The notes: a model not told the origin generated them from the sequence alone. Shown: positions 52,055-61,285, counted from the first letter of the stretch. The stretch is DNA of 64,000 nt from Bacillota bacterium (GCA_023455425.1 JAEYCM010000026.1:9932-73931), one strand, 5' to 3'. Program-made: numbers and translations.

Positions 52055-52573
52055 TTGGATACCGAGGAAAGGCGCAAACGCATAGGCAGGCTAGTTGCAG
52101 CCGCAGCACTTCCCATAACGGGCGGCGAGCTTGCCGCGCGCATGGGCGTCACCAGACAGGTTGTCGTACAGGACGTCGCCGTGCTGCGCGCAGGCGGCGC
52201 GCCCATACTCGCCACCCCCGCGGGTTATGTCTGGGTGGACAAGGCCTCATCCCCCCGGGCGGTGCGCGTGCTTTCCTGCAAACACGCAACGCTGGAGGAC
52301 GCAAAAGAAGAGCTGATGATCATCGTGCGCGCAGGCGGCACGGTCCGGGATGTGATCGTGGAGCACCCCATTTACGGGGAATTGACGGGCTCGCTGCTGC
52401 TGCGTACACCCGAGGCGGTGGACGCGCTGATCGAACAGCTTGGCCGCCCCGGCGTACAGATGCTTTCCGCCATGACGGGCGGCATCCACATGCATACTAT
52501 TGAAGCGCCCAGCGAGCAGATATTGGACGAGATTGAGCAGGCACTTTTGAAAGCGGGCATACTGAGCGCATAG
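52055..52573 (+). CDS. niaR: Nicotinate-responsive repressor NiaR
   Basis: 172 residues. Winged helix (LPITGGELAARMGVTRQVVV) followed by a 3H domain with its conserved His residues (VIVEHPIYGELTG; GGIHMHTIEAP), which bind metal and nicotinate. Represses NAD synthesis genes when niacin is available. The start is TTG at 52055 behind AAAGGAGAGG; ATG at 52019 overlaps the -10 box. First gene of the operon with nadA, nadB and nadC. Confidence 0.9.
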   Translation: MDTEERRKRIGRLVAAAALPITGGELAARMGVTRQVVVQDVAVLRAGGAPILATPAGYVWVDKASSPRAVRVLSCKHATLEDAKEELMIIVRAGGTVRDVIVEHPIYGELTGSLLLRTPEAVDALIEQLGRPGVQMLSAMTGGIHMHTIEAPSEQILDEIEQALLKAGILSA

Positions 52574-52618
52574 TCCGTTTATGCGCCCGCGATGAGAATG
52601 ACGAAAGGTAACACGCAC

Positions 52619-53524
52619 ATGGAAGTCTTGGAAACCATACAAACATTAAAAAAAGAACGCAACGCCCTGATATTGGCGCATTTTTACCAGCTGGGCGAAA
52701 TACAGGATATCGCGGACGTCGTAGGAGATTCGCTGGAACTTGCAAAAGCCGCGCGGGACGCAAAAGAGGACGTTATCGTATTCTGCGGCGTGCGCTTTAT
52801 GGCGGAGACGGCAAAGATATTGAACCCCAAAAAGACCGTGCTGCTCCCGGCGTTGGACGCGGGCTGCCCCATGGCGGATATGATTACGGCGGAAGAGGTG
52901 CTCCGCCTGCGGGAGGAGCATCCGAACGCCGCCGTCATGTGTTATGTGAATTCGGACGTCGCCGTCAAGGCCGTGAGCGATATTTGCTGCACCTCCTCCA
53001 ATGCCTTAAAAATTGCGATGTCCCTGAAAGAGGAAGAAATCATATTCGTGCCCGACCAGTGTCTGGGCGGATATATCGCGCAGTTCCTGCCGCAAAAGCG
53101 CTTTATTCTTGCGGAAGGATTCTGCCCCACGCACTGCCGCATCAAGCCCGAGGACGTCATGGCCGCGCGCAAAGCCCTGCCGAACGCGAAAGTGCTGGTA
53201 CACCCGGAGTGTTTGCCCGGCGTGGTTTCGCTGGCGGATTTTGCGGGCAGCACCTCCCAGATCATTGCCGAAGCCGTGCGGTCCGACGCGAAAGAGTTTC
53301 TGATCGGCACCGAAGAAGGCGTACTGCACAGGCTTAGTAAGCTTTGCCCGGACAAGCGGTTCTACAACACCGGAAGAACACAGGTTTGCCCCAACATGAA
53401 AAAGACGCGCCTTGACAGCGTGCTTTCCGCCCTTGAACGGATGCAGCATGAAATCACCGTGGATGAGGAGCTTGCGTCTAAGGCGCTCAAAAGTTTGGAA
53501 CGGATGTTCTCCGTGCCTGTATAA
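52619..53524 (+). CDS. nadA: Quinolinate synthase A
   Basis: 301 residues. Condenses iminoaspartate with dihydroxyacetone phosphate using a 4Fe-4S cluster. ILAHFYQLGEIQDIADVVGDS, CGVRFMAETAKIL, VHPECLPGV and TGRTQVCPNMKKT are canonical; the cluster Cys ligands lie in FCGVRF, the central region and VCPNM. ATG at 52619 with AAAGG upstream. Lies 45 bases after niaR and 14 bases before nadB. Confidence 0.95.
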   Translation: MEVLETIQTLKKERNALILAHFYQLGEIQDIADVVGDSLELAKAARDAKEDVIVFCGVRFMAETAKILNPKKTVLLPALDAGCPMADMITAEEVLRLREEHPNAAVMCYVNSDVAVKAVSDICCTSSNALKIAMSLKEEEIIFVPDQCLGGYIAQFLPQKRFILAEGFCPTHCRIKPEDVMAARKALPNAKVLVHPECLPGVVSLADFAGSTSQIIAEAVRSDAKEFLIGTEEGVLHRLSKLCPDKRFYNTGRTQVCPNMKKTRLDSVLSALERMQHEITVDEELASKALKSLERMFSVPV

Positions 53525-53538
53525 CCGAAAGGACCGCT

Positions 53539-55083
53539 ATGAGGATACCAATCATAGAAACCTCCGCCGCAAATGCCGGACAGCTTGAGGCGGATGTGCT
53601 GATTGCGGGCGCGGGCGCTGCGGGTTTGTATGCGGCGCTCAATGTTCCGCCCACGTTTCGCTGTATCATACTCGATAAATCGGGTGAGGAAGTCAGCAAT
53701 TCCATGTACGCGCAGGGCGGCATTTCTGCCGTTACGCAGTATGACGATGTGCTCCGCGAGGGGCATGTAACAGATACGCTTGTTGCGGGCGCGGGGCTGT
53801 GCGACGAGGCCGCGGTGCGGACTTTGGTCAGCGAGGCTGCGGAGAATATTGATCGCCTCATTGCCTTGGGCGTCCCGTTTGACAGAAAAGACGGCGAGCT
53901 GTTGCGTACCCGGGAGGGAGGGCATCAGGAGCGGCGGATTTTGCACTGTGGCGGCGACGCTACAGGCCTGCATCTGACCGAAACGCTGCTCGAGCAGGCA
54001 AGGAAGCGGAAAAACATCCGACTAATCCACCATATGCTGCTTACGGATATCCTCACCGACGAATACGGCGTAACCGGCGCACTTGCGCTGACCGGGGATA
54101 ACGAAATGCTGCTCATCAAGACCCGGCGTATCATACTCGCAACCGGCGGCATCGGGCGCATTTACGAGGATAGCACCAACGCCGTCTGCGCCACGGGGGA
54201 CGGCATGGCCGCCGCCCTTCGCGCGGGCGTAACGCTCAAGGATATGGAGTTTGTGCAATTCCACCCCACCGTTCTCTACGGTCCGGATGAGGAAGGGCGC
54301 TCTTTTTTGGTATCCGAAGCGCTGCGCGGCGAGGGCGCGCGGCTGAAAAACAGCGCGGGCGTCTATTTTATGCAGGACGTGCACCCCATGGCGGATCTCG
54401 CCCCACGCGATATCGTGGCCCGCGCCATATTCCGCGAGCTCACCTTATCCAAACAAAAGCTTGTATACCTGGATATTACGCACCAGCCCCGCGCGTTTTT
54501 GGAAGAGCGCTTCCCCACCATATTTGCGGAGTGCCTGCGGCGCGGCATGGATATTTCAAAAGATAATATCCCCGTCCATCCCATCCAGCACTACATGATG
54601 GGTGGCGTTGCCACGGGGCTCTATGCCGAAACCTCCCTCCCCGGCCTTTATGCATGCGGAGAAACGGCCTGTACGGGTATACACGGCGCAAACCGGCTCG
54701 CAAGCAACTCCCTGCTTGAATGCATCGTGTTCGGCCGCCGCGCGGCGCTGCATGCGGCAGCGCTTTCCCTCCCCGACGCGCTGCCGGGCTATGTGCTTGG
54801 CTGCGGGAAGACGCCGAAGCAGGAAAGCTACAGCGCCGCCAAGGAGCGCATCCGCGCCATTATGAGCGCGCGCTGCGGCATCATCCGGGACGAGGCAGGT
54901 TTATCCGCCGCGGAAGGGGAGCTTATGGAAATCGAGGATAGGCTCAAAAAGACCGATCTGCGCACCAGGGACGCCGTGGAGGCGCTCAACATGGCGCAGG
55001 TGGCGCTTTCTATTGTCAAAGCCGCACGGGCGCGCAAACACAGCATCGGCGCACATTACAGAAGCGACAGCGAGGAGGAGTAA
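53539..55083 (+). CDS. nadB: L-aspartate oxidase
   Basis: 514 residues. FAD fold (ADVLIAGAGAAGLYAAL), YAQGGISAVTQYDD, HQERRILHCGGDATG, FVQFHPTVLY, GGVATGLYAETSLPGLYACG and GANRLASNSLLECIVFGRRA mark NadB. Oxidises L-aspartate to iminoaspartate; fumarate is the likely acceptor in an anaerobe. AAAGG precedes the ATG. Next gene nadC starts four bases after its stop. Confidence 0.96.
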   Translation: MRIPIIETSAANAGQLEADVLIAGAGAAGLYAALNVPPTFRCIILDKSGEEVSNSMYAQGGISAVTQYDDVLREGHVTDTLVAGAGLCDEAAVRTLVSEAAENIDRLIALGVPFDRKDGELLRTREGGHQERRILHCGGDATGLHLTETLLEQARKRKNIRLIHHMLLTDILTDEYGVTGALALTGDNEMLLIKTRRIILATGGIGRIYEDSTNAVCATGDGMAAALRAGVTLKDMEFVQFHPTVLYGPDEEGRSFLVSEALRGEGARLKNSAGVYFMQDVHPMADLAPRDIVARAIFRELTLSKQKLVYLDITHQPRAFLEERFPTIFAECLRRGMDISKDNIPVHPIQHYMMGGVATGLYAETSLPGLYACGETACTGIHGANRLASNSLLECIVFGRRAALHAAALSLPDALPGYVLGCGKTPKQESYSAAKERIRAIMSARCGIIRDEAGLSAAEGELMEIEDRLKKTDLRTRDAVEALNMAQVALSIVKAARARKHSIGAHYRSDSEEE

Positions 55084-55087
55084 GCAA

Positions 55088-55921
55088 ATGCAGATACCCG
55101 GCATGGAAGAGATCATTCGTCTGGCCCTTGAGGAGGATATCGGCGGCGGAGACGTGACCACGCTTTCCACCGTACCCGAAACGAATACAAGCCGCGGCAA
55201 ATTCCTTGCAAAGGAGCCGTTGACCGTCTGCGGCCTCCCCGCGCTCAAGCGGGCGTTTGAATTAATCGATGCGCGCATCGCGGTAACGCCCTTAGTGTCC
55301 GACGGGGACGAGGTGAAAAAAGGCGACCTCATCGCCACCATAGAAGGCCCCGCCCGCGCTATTTTAACGGGCGAGCGCACGGCATTGAACCTTTTGCAGC
55401 GGCTTTCCGGCGTCGCGACCAAGACCCGCGAGGCCGTCCGGCAGGTGGAAGGCACTAGGGCCGTCATTGTGGATACGCGCAAAACTACCCCCGGCATGCG
55501 GGGCCTTGAAAAGTATGCCGTACGCATGGGCGGGGGCACCAACCACCGCACCGGCCTGTATGACGGCGTGCTGATTAAGGATAACCACATCCGCGCGGCG
55601 GGCGGCATTTCCAAGGCCATTGAAAACGCGCGCGCACACGCGCACCATCTTCTCAAAATCGAAGTGGAAGTGGAGGATTTCGAGCAGCTGGAGGAAGCAC
55701 TCCAGGCAAAAGCGGACATCATCATGCTGGATAACATGCCGCTTGCGGATATGGCGGAGGCCGTGCGCCGCGTAAACGGCCGGGCGCTTACGGAAGCCTC
55801 CGGCAATATGGGCGAGCGGAACCTGCATGAGGTGGCGAAAACGGGCGTCGATATTATTTCCATCGGCGCGCTCACCCATTCCGCGCGGGCCATGGATATC
55901 AGCCTAAGATTTGAATGGTAA
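55088..55921 (+). CDS. nadC: Nicotinate-nucleotide pyrophosphorylase (carboxylating)
   Basis: 277 residues. LALEEDIGGGDVTT, GERTALNLLQRLSGVAT, VDTRKTTPGMRGLEKYAV, GGGTNHRTGLYDGVLIKDNH and EASGNMGERN are canonical. Converts quinolinate and PRPP to nicotinate mononucleotide. ATG at 55088 with GAGGAGGAG upstream. Last gene of the niaR-nadABC operon, followed by a terminator. Confidence 0.96.
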   Translation: MQIPGMEEIIRLALEEDIGGGDVTTLSTVPETNTSRGKFLAKEPLTVCGLPALKRAFELIDARIAVTPLVSDGDEVKKGDLIATIEGPARAILTGERTALNLLQRLSGVATKTREAVRQVEGTRAVIVDTRKTTPGMRGLEKYAVRMGGGTNHRTGLYDGVLIKDNHIRAAGGISKAIENARAHAHHLLKIEVEVEDFEQLEEALQAKADIIMLDNMPLADMAEAVRRVNGRALTEASGNMGERNLHEVAKTGVDIISIGALTHSARAMDISLRFEW

Positions 55922-55927
55922 ATGCAG

Positions 55928-55966
55928 CCGCTGAAAAGTCCTGCGGACTTTATCAGCGGTTTTTTC
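55928..55966 (+). terminator. Terminator of niaR-nadABC
   Basis: CCGCTGA AAAGTCC TGC GGACTTT ATCAGCGG followed by TTTTTT. Confidence 0.85.
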
Positions 55967-56138
55967 TGAAGGTTAAAGTGGGTCGTACGCACTTTTTTCC
56001 GCAAATCTGACGCGCATGTCGTCAGCTTTGATTGAACTGCGGGGATTGCGGTCCCCCACAACCCCCAAAGGGAAATAACCGGTTCATAGCGCGCAAAACG
56101 GCGCGCTTGGGCCGCTTCGCACCGGCCTCAACCCCACT

Positions 56139-56275
56139 GTATCCGCCATAGGCGGCGTTCAGCTATGTCCTCCCCGCACCCCTGAGTACGAGTACGCTAA
56201 GGAAAGGGGTTGGGGAAACGTAGTTTCCCCAAAGCAAAAAATTTTTCGTCGGTGCTGAAAGCACCGATACCTTAA
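56139..56275 (-). repeat. Dispersed intergenic repeat, copy D (internally deleted)
   Basis: On the minus strand it reads TTAAGGTATCGG, TGCTTTCAGCA, TTTTTTGCTTTGGGG, AAACTACGTTTCCCC, CCCTTTCCTTAGCG, ACTCAGGGG and ends CGCCGCC TAT GGCGGATAC. The GGGGGGCGAAGCCC and ATTAAATAAAATAATC blocks are missing. Lies between nadC and the MBL-fold gene; flanking sequence 55967-56138 has no gene. Confidence 0.7.
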
Positions 56276-56365
56276 AATCCTTAAGAAGGTTTATCTACAC
56301 TCTGGAGCGCGCAAAACTGTGCGCTCTTTTGTGCCCTGACTCCCCGCATACTTTTCCGTTTCACT

Positions 56366-56394
56366 TTGCACATCCAAGGCATACGGTATATAAT
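56366..56394 (+). promoter_or_regulatory. Sigma-A promoter of the MBL-fold gene
   Basis: TTGCAC (56366-56371), 17 bases, TATAAT (56389-56394), about 40 bases before the ATG. Confidence 0.7.
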
Positions 56395-56437
56395 AGACCC
56401 TAGATATTGTGCTTATCGTTGGGGGAGCATCCTATAT

Positions 56438-57388
56438 ATGGCAAGATCAAAAAGCAAACTGAGCAAACGCGCGCGCAGCCTGATATCCCTGCTGCTGTTC
56501 CTTGCGCTTGTATTGACCGTCAACGCGTTCATGGAGGACCCCATTGGCGATCTCCTCCCCGTGGACGCGCCTGCCGTTACGAATACTCCCAAGCCCATGC
56601 TGCCGTCGGGCAAGACGCTGGATATCTACGTGCTCGACATCGGGCAGGGGGACAGCATATTTTTGAGGAGCCCTTCGGGCAAGACCATGCTGGTGGACGC
56701 GGGCGAAAGCTATATGTATGAGGATGTCGACGACTTCCTGCAGCAGCAAGCGGTTAAAAAGCTCGACGTCGTGGTGGGCACCCATCCGCACGCGGACCAT
56801 ATCGGCGCGATGGAGCAGATCATTACGCATTACAAGATCGGCGCTTACTATATGCCGGACGCCCAGAATCAGACGCGGATGTTTGAAAACCTGCTCGACG
56901 CGCTCACCGAGCATAATATCAATGTGAAGCAGGCGGTGGGCGGCAAGACATCCACCATCGGCTGGGATGACGCTGTAGAAGTACGCATCCTCTCCCCGCT
57001 GCCTGATGTGGAATACGACGACCTCAACGACTCGAGCGTGATCCTGCACGTACAGTATGGCAATACGTCCATTCTTTTGACCGGGGACGCGGAAAGCTTT
57101 GCCGAGAAGGCCGCCTTAAAGGCGCTGCCGGAAAACTATTTTCGCTCCACCGTACTCAAAGTGGGCCACCACGGCTCCTCTTCCTCCTCTTCCGGCGCGT
57201 TTTTAGACGCCGTTGACCCCAGTATCGCGGTCGTAAGCCTGGGCAAAGACAACGACTATGGCCACCCACACAAGGAGGTTGTAGAGGCGTTGGAGGCGCG
57301 GGATATTCCCCTCTACCGTACGGATACGCAGGGTACCATCCACATCACGCTTGACAGCGAAGGATATGCGGTGGAGACAGAAAAGTAA
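56438..57388 (+). CDS. ComEC/Rec2-type metallo-beta-lactamase-fold protein, membrane-anchored
   Basis: 316 residues. Basic N-terminus and one signal/anchor helix (about residues 12-30), then an MBL fold of the ComEC C-terminal class: DIYVLDIGQGDSIFLRSPSG, the metal motif GTHPHADHIGAM, LTGDAE, and VLKVGHHGSSSSS. ComEC proper also has a membrane channel, absent here, so this is the stand-alone extracellular hydrolase type found in Firmicutes. It may degrade nucleotides or DNA outside the cell; the substrate is unproven. GGGGGAG precedes the ATG. Confidence 0.85.
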   Translation: MARSKSKLSKRARSLISLLLFLALVLTVNAFMEDPIGDLLPVDAPAVTNTPKPMLPSGKTLDIYVLDIGQGDSIFLRSPSGKTMLVDAGESYMYEDVDDFLQQQAVKKLDVVVGTHPHADHIGAMEQIITHYKIGAYYMPDAQNQTRMFENLLDALTEHNINVKQAVGGKTSTIGWDDAVEVRILSPLPDVEYDDLNDSSVILHVQYGNTSILLTGDAESFAEKAALKALPENYFRSTVLKVGHHGSSSSSSGAFLDAVDPSIAVVSLGKDNDYGHPHKEVVEALEARDIPLYRTDTQGTIHITLDSEGYAVETEK

Positions 57389-57421
57389 ATATTGTTGCGC
57401 AACAATCCCGATACAACAGTG

Positions 57422-57445
57422 CGGCCCGCGATTTCTCGCGGGCCG
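57422..57445. terminator. Hairpin between convergent genes
   Basis: CGGCCCGCGA TTTC TCGCGGGCCG between the MBL gene and the DUF4349 gene; modest T content on either side. Confidence 0.55.
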
Positions 57446-57465
57446 TTTGTATGCAAAGGATTATT

Positions 57466-58509
57466 TTACTTTTGCTCTTCGCCCTTCTTTTCTTCGTCCT
57501 TCTTGGGGGCAACGTCATAGGCGGATTGCAGCGGCGCGTTGGGCCTGTAGCCTTCTGCAAGCTTTTTCGCAATCTTCTTGCGGTGGCTGCGAACAATCGA
57601 AACGATCACAACCACAATGACCGCGATCAGAACCAGCGCGGGAGAAGCGGCGATGATGAATACGAACAGGTTTTCAAAGAACACCGCGATGCCGCTCAAC
57701 GTCCTGTTGAAGCCCTCGCTGATTCGAGTGCCGACGCTGTCGTCGCTCGCAACGGCCATCGCGGGCGGGATTTCCGTAAGATCGATGTTCACGGTGGCAA
57801 AGTCTACGAGATCGTCCCAGCGCTTGAGCTGCGTGGTCAGGTTCTCGATTTCATAGGTCAGGCGGGAAAGTTCGGTCTCAAGCGAAATGATATCCTCCAT
57901 GGTTTCCGCTTTCTCGAGCAGACCCATGATCCTGTCCCGCTGGGTCTGATAGATCTTCAGGCGGGATTCGGTGTCAAAGTAGGAGGAAGTAATATCCTCG
58001 CCGCCGCTGTTTTCATAGGTCACGGTCGCGACGCCGCGCGCTTCGGCCAAGAAGGCTTCCATCCGCTCCTGCGGGATGCGCATTGACAGGTTCGCGTACC
58101 GGCCGGGTTCGTTGTAATTTTCGGGTTTACGGCCTGTAATATAGGAGCTCGCGACATATCCGCCCATATCCACGACTTTTTGCTTGATATAAGCCAAGTC
58201 GCTTTCAAACTCACGCGTTTCAAGCCCCAAGCCCGCCGTTTTGATGATCTTGTGGCCGCCGTAGTTTTGTTGCGCGGGCGCTTCCTGAGAAGTTCCAGTT
58301 TCGCCTTTTAAATCGCTGCTTCCGCTTCCTCCGGTCCAGCCGCTGCCGCGGTCCGCCGCGTTATTCGCCATCTCGGGCGCTTCAGCCGCCGGCGCGGGCA
58401 TTGCAGCCGGGGCTTGCGGAGCCGCAGGCGCCGATTCGCTCGGCGCGGCGCAGCCTGCGCCGATGAGCAGCACCACAAGGAGCAGTATTGCAAGCCATCT
58501 CTTTTTCAT
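57466..58509 (-). CDS. DUF4349 lipoprotein
   Basis: 347 residues. Lipoprotein signal (LLVVLLIGAGC), an Ala/Pro-rich linker, then DUF4349: IIKTAGLGLETREFESDLAYI, VVDMGGYVASSYITG, YANLSMRIPQERMEAFL. A coiled coil of about residues 195-235 (EKAETMEDIISLETELSRLT) and a C-terminal membrane helix (ASPALVLIAVIVVVIVSIV) with a basic tail follow, so both ends contact the membrane. Function unknown. GGAGG lies upstream of ATG 58509. Confidence 0.8.
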   Translation of the reverse strand: MKKRWLAILLLVVLLIGAGCAAPSESAPAAPQAPAAMPAPAAEAPEMANNAADRGSGWTGGSGSSDLKGETGTSQEAPAQQNYGGHKIIKTAGLGLETREFESDLAYIKQKVVDMGGYVASSYITGRKPENYNEPGRYANLSMRIPQERMEAFLAEARGVATVTYENSGGEDITSSYFDTESRLKIYQTQRDRIMGLLEKAETMEDIISLETELSRLTYEIENLTTQLKRWDDLVDFATVNIDLTEIPPAMAVASDDSVGTRISEGFNRTLSGIAVFFENLFVFIIAASPALVLIAVIVVVIVSIVRSHRKKIAKKLAEGYRPNAPLQSAYDVAPKKDEEKKGEEQK

Positions 58510-58624
58510 GTTCTTTTCCTCCATACTCCATATGTTGTTATTCTACCCTATAAACGCAGTACCGGTACAGAGGGTTGCATGGAAGAATGAATTTATGAAC
58601 GAAAGAAGAAGGCACGTATTTCCA

Positions 58625-58658
58625 AAATATAAAATCGGCCGGTCAATGACCGGCCGAT
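58625..58658 (-). terminator. Terminator of the sortase gene
   Basis: ATCGGCCGGTCA / TGACCGGCCGAT on the minus strand followed by TTTATATTTT. Confidence 0.8.
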
Positions 58659-58673
58659 GGATGCTTGATTGAT

Positions 58674-59621
58674 TTAGCCTACCGCTTTGAGGAAGAAGTA
58701 CAGGCGGGACTGCGCCTCGCTGTAATCGTAATTGTCGCCGCAGGTGACAAGCGTCATGAGGATGTCATCCGGGGAAACGCTTACGCCCAAGTCTATCTCG
58801 GAGCGGCTCTTCTGCTTGGCGATCCAATCCTCGATCTCCTGCCTGTTGGAACCGTCCTTGGAGCTCAGATGCTTGGTGTTGTACTTAATCGTGCTGGAGG
58901 GCTCGCTGTCCTTGGTCTCATAGAGGGCAAACACTTCCCACTTGGACTGCGCGTCCTCGTTCCAGGCCTTGAACCCAGGCAGCGTGATGGTAAAGGTACG
59001 GTTGGACTTCGTTGTCAGCGAGGACTTGCTGTTCTGCAGCTTGTGCAGCTCATGGAACATGGTACCCGCCTGACGCATGTTGTGTCCGGTGATGATGATG
59101 TTCCGCGTCACATCGCCATAGTAGCTGTAAATGGATCCTGCGCCGGGGTTGCCGGTGCTCTTCTTGTAGATGTCATGGTTGTTGTAGAAGAACTTGCCGG
59201 ACTTTTCGTAGAGTATGGGGTAATCGATATTTGTCCCGGGAACCTTGATCCAGCCGACAACGTCGCTGTTGATCTTTTTGGCCTCGCTGTAGCTCTTGGG
59301 CGCAGGGCCGGAAGAGGGCATGGGCGAAGCGGAAGCGCCGGGGGATGTAGAAGCGCCGGGGGTCTGACCCGGCAGAAGCGTAGCGCTCGGGTCGGGCGTC
59401 GCGTTGGGGTCGACCGTCGCATTCGGGTCGGGCGTCGCGTTGGGATCAAACGTTACGTTCGGGTCAAGCGTCGCATTGGGATCGGGCGTCTGGCCCGGCA
59501 GAAGCGTCGCGCCCGGAGTCGTGCCGCCAAAATCGATGGCATCGGTTTCCTGCGGTTTTGCACAAGCCACGGCCGTTACGAGGAAGGATAGCAGCAGCAG
59601 CAAACTAATTACTTTTTTCAT
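58674..59621 (-). CDS. Class B sortase, possibly lipid-anchored
   Basis: 315 residues. Sortase B core: VVGWIKVPGTNIDYPILY, ITGHNMRQAGTMFHEL with the catalytic His, LVTCGDNYDYSEAQSRL with catalytic Cys and Arg. The N-terminus ends FLVTAVAC, which can be read as a lipobox rather than the usual uncleaved anchor. A spacer of DPNAT-type repeats (about residues 40-110) lies before the catalytic domain. No sorting-signal substrate gene is adjacent. Single gene. Confidence 0.88.
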   Translation of the reverse strand: MKKVISLLLLLSFLVTAVACAKPQETDAIDFGGTTPGATLLPGQTPDPNATLDPNVTFDPNATPDPNATVDPNATPDPSATLLPGQTPGASTSPGASASPMPSSGPAPKSYSEAKKINSDVVGWIKVPGTNIDYPILYEKSGKFFYNNHDIYKKSTGNPGAGSIYSYYGDVTRNIIITGHNMRQAGTMFHELHKLQNSKSSLTTKSNRTFTITLPGFKAWNEDAQSKWEVFALYETKDSEPSSTIKYNTKHLSSKDGSNRQEIEDWIAKQKSRSEIDLGVSVSPDDILMTLVTCGDNYDYSEAQSRLYFFLKAVG

Positions 59622-59742
59622 TGTGAAACCCCTTCACTTTTCTCACTATTGTGGTTTACATGTTCCATGATACCGCAATCTTGCCCATTGGCAAAGTGAA
59701 TAAACTGTTAACTCACCCTGCCATAATCAGGGATGCGACTGG

Positions 59743-61263
59743 TCAGCGGCGCGGCTTCATCGTGGGGAACAGCAGAACGTCGCGGATGGAATTGGAATCG
59801 GTCAGCAGCATGACAAGGCGGTCGATCCCCACGCCGATGCCTCCGGTGGGCGGCATGCCGTATTCGAGCGAGAGGCAGAAATCCTCATCGATCATCATAG
59901 CCTCGTCATCGCCCTTTTCGCGTTCCGCAAGCTGCTGCATGAAGCGGCTGCGCTGGTCGATGGGGTCGTTGAGTTCCGAATAGGCGTTTGCATACTCGCA
60001 GGCGTTGATAAAGAGCTCAAAGCGCTCCGTCACAAACGGCAGCGAGGGCTTACGCTTGGTAAGCGGGGAAACCTCCACGGGGTAATCCAGGATAAATGTC
60101 GGCTGTATGAGTTTTTCCTCCACGAACGCTTCAAACGCTTCGTTTAAAAGCTTGCCGCGCGTGATGGTCTTGTCCTCAAAGTTCAGGCCGATGCGCTTTG
60201 CCAGTGCGCGCGCCTCTTCATCAGACTCGCATGCGTAAAAGTCCGCGCCCGTATAGGTCTTCACGGCGTCGTTCATCGTCATTCGCCGGAACGGCGGCGT
60301 CAGGTCAATTTCCGTGCCCTGGTAGACAATATGCGTGGTGCCCAGCACCGTCTTTGCACAGTGGGAAATCAGGTCCTCCACCAGATCCATCATGCCGTTG
60401 TAGTCCGTATAGGCCTGATAGAGCTCCAGTGTCGTGAATTCCGGGTTGTGCTTGTAATCCATCCCCTCATTGCGGAAGATGCGCCCGATCTCGTATACGC
60501 GCTCCAGGCCGCCCACAATGCATTCCTTGAGCGGAAGCTCGGTGGCAATGCGCAAATACATATCGATATCCAGCGTGTTGTGGTGCGTAATGAAGGGGCG
60601 CGCGTTTGCGCCGCCGGGGATGGTGTTTAAAACCGGCGTTTCCACTTCCAAGAAGCGCTGATCGTCCAGCCTGCGGCGGATGGCGGAAATGATGCGGCTG
60701 CGCTTTACAAACGTCTCGCGCACCTCGGGGTTGACGATCAGGTCCACATACCGCTGGCGGTACCGAAGTTCCGGGTCCTTGAGGCCGTGAAACTTTTCGG
60801 GCAGGGGCCGAAGAGACTTACTCAGCAGCGTGAGGCTAACTGCATGCACGGAAATTTCCTCCGTGCGGGTCTTGAATACGGTGCCCTCGACGCCCAGGAT
60901 ATCGCCGATATCCATGGACTTAAAATCCTGATAGGCTTCTTCGCCGATATCGTCGCGGCGGACATACACCTGGATGCCGCCCTGCGCGTCCAGCAGGTGC
61001 AAAAAGCTTGCCTTGCCCATGATGCGCTTGGACATCATGCGGCCCGCAATGCGCACCGTCTGGCCTTCCAACGTTTCAAATCCGTTCAGGATCTCATAGC
61101 TGTGGTGCGTCTGGTCGAATGTCACGATGGCAAAGGGATCGTTGCCATCAGCCTGGAGGGCCGCAAGCTTGTCCCTTCTGATCTGGAGCAATTCAGAAAG
61201 CTCCTGCTGACTAAGCTCGTCCGGTATCTGGTCCCCCGAAATGGGAGGGTCAAACTGTTCCAT
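59743..61263 (-). CDS. lysS: Lysyl-tRNA synthetase, class II
   Basis: 506 residues. N-terminal OB-fold anticodon domain (TVRIAGRMMSKRIMGKASFL), then the class II catalytic core with motif 1 (FLEVETPVLNTIPGGANARPF), motif 2 (RIFRNEGMDYKHNPEFT) and motif 3 (GGIGVGIDRLVMLL). Charges tRNA-Lys. ATG at 61263 with AGAGGAA upstream. It starts 22 bases after greA, the common greA-lysS pairing. Confidence 0.96.
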   Translation of the reverse strand: MEQFDPPISGDQIPDELSQQELSELLQIRRDKLAALQADGNDPFAIVTFDQTHHSYEILNGFETLEGQTVRIAGRMMSKRIMGKASFLHLLDAQGGIQVYVRRDDIGEEAYQDFKSMDIGDILGVEGTVFKTRTEEISVHAVSLTLLSKSLRPLPEKFHGLKDPELRYRQRYVDLIVNPEVRETFVKRSRIISAIRRRLDDQRFLEVETPVLNTIPGGANARPFITHHNTLDIDMYLRIATELPLKECIVGGLERVYEIGRIFRNEGMDYKHNPEFTTLELYQAYTDYNGMMDLVEDLISHCAKTVLGTTHIVYQGTEIDLTPPFRRMTMNDAVKTYTGADFYACESDEEARALAKRIGLNFEDKTITRGKLLNEAFEAFVEEKLIQPTFILDYPVEVSPLTKRKPSLPFVTERFELFINACEYANAYSELNDPIDQRSRFMQQLAEREKGDDEAMMIDEDFCLSLEYGMPPTGGIGVGIDRLVMLLTDSNSIRDVLLFPTMKPRR

Positions 61264-61285
61264 TCTAACTGTTCCTCTCTTGGGG

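Noticed and set aside
54901..56061. 386-codon minus-strand ORF across nadB/nadC
   Set aside because: Antisense shadow; Ser/Arg-rich translation without domains, and it crosses the nadC terminator.
58665..59591. 308-codon plus-strand ORF
   Set aside because: Antisense of sortase B; its Gly/Arg repeats are the complement of the DPNAT repeats.
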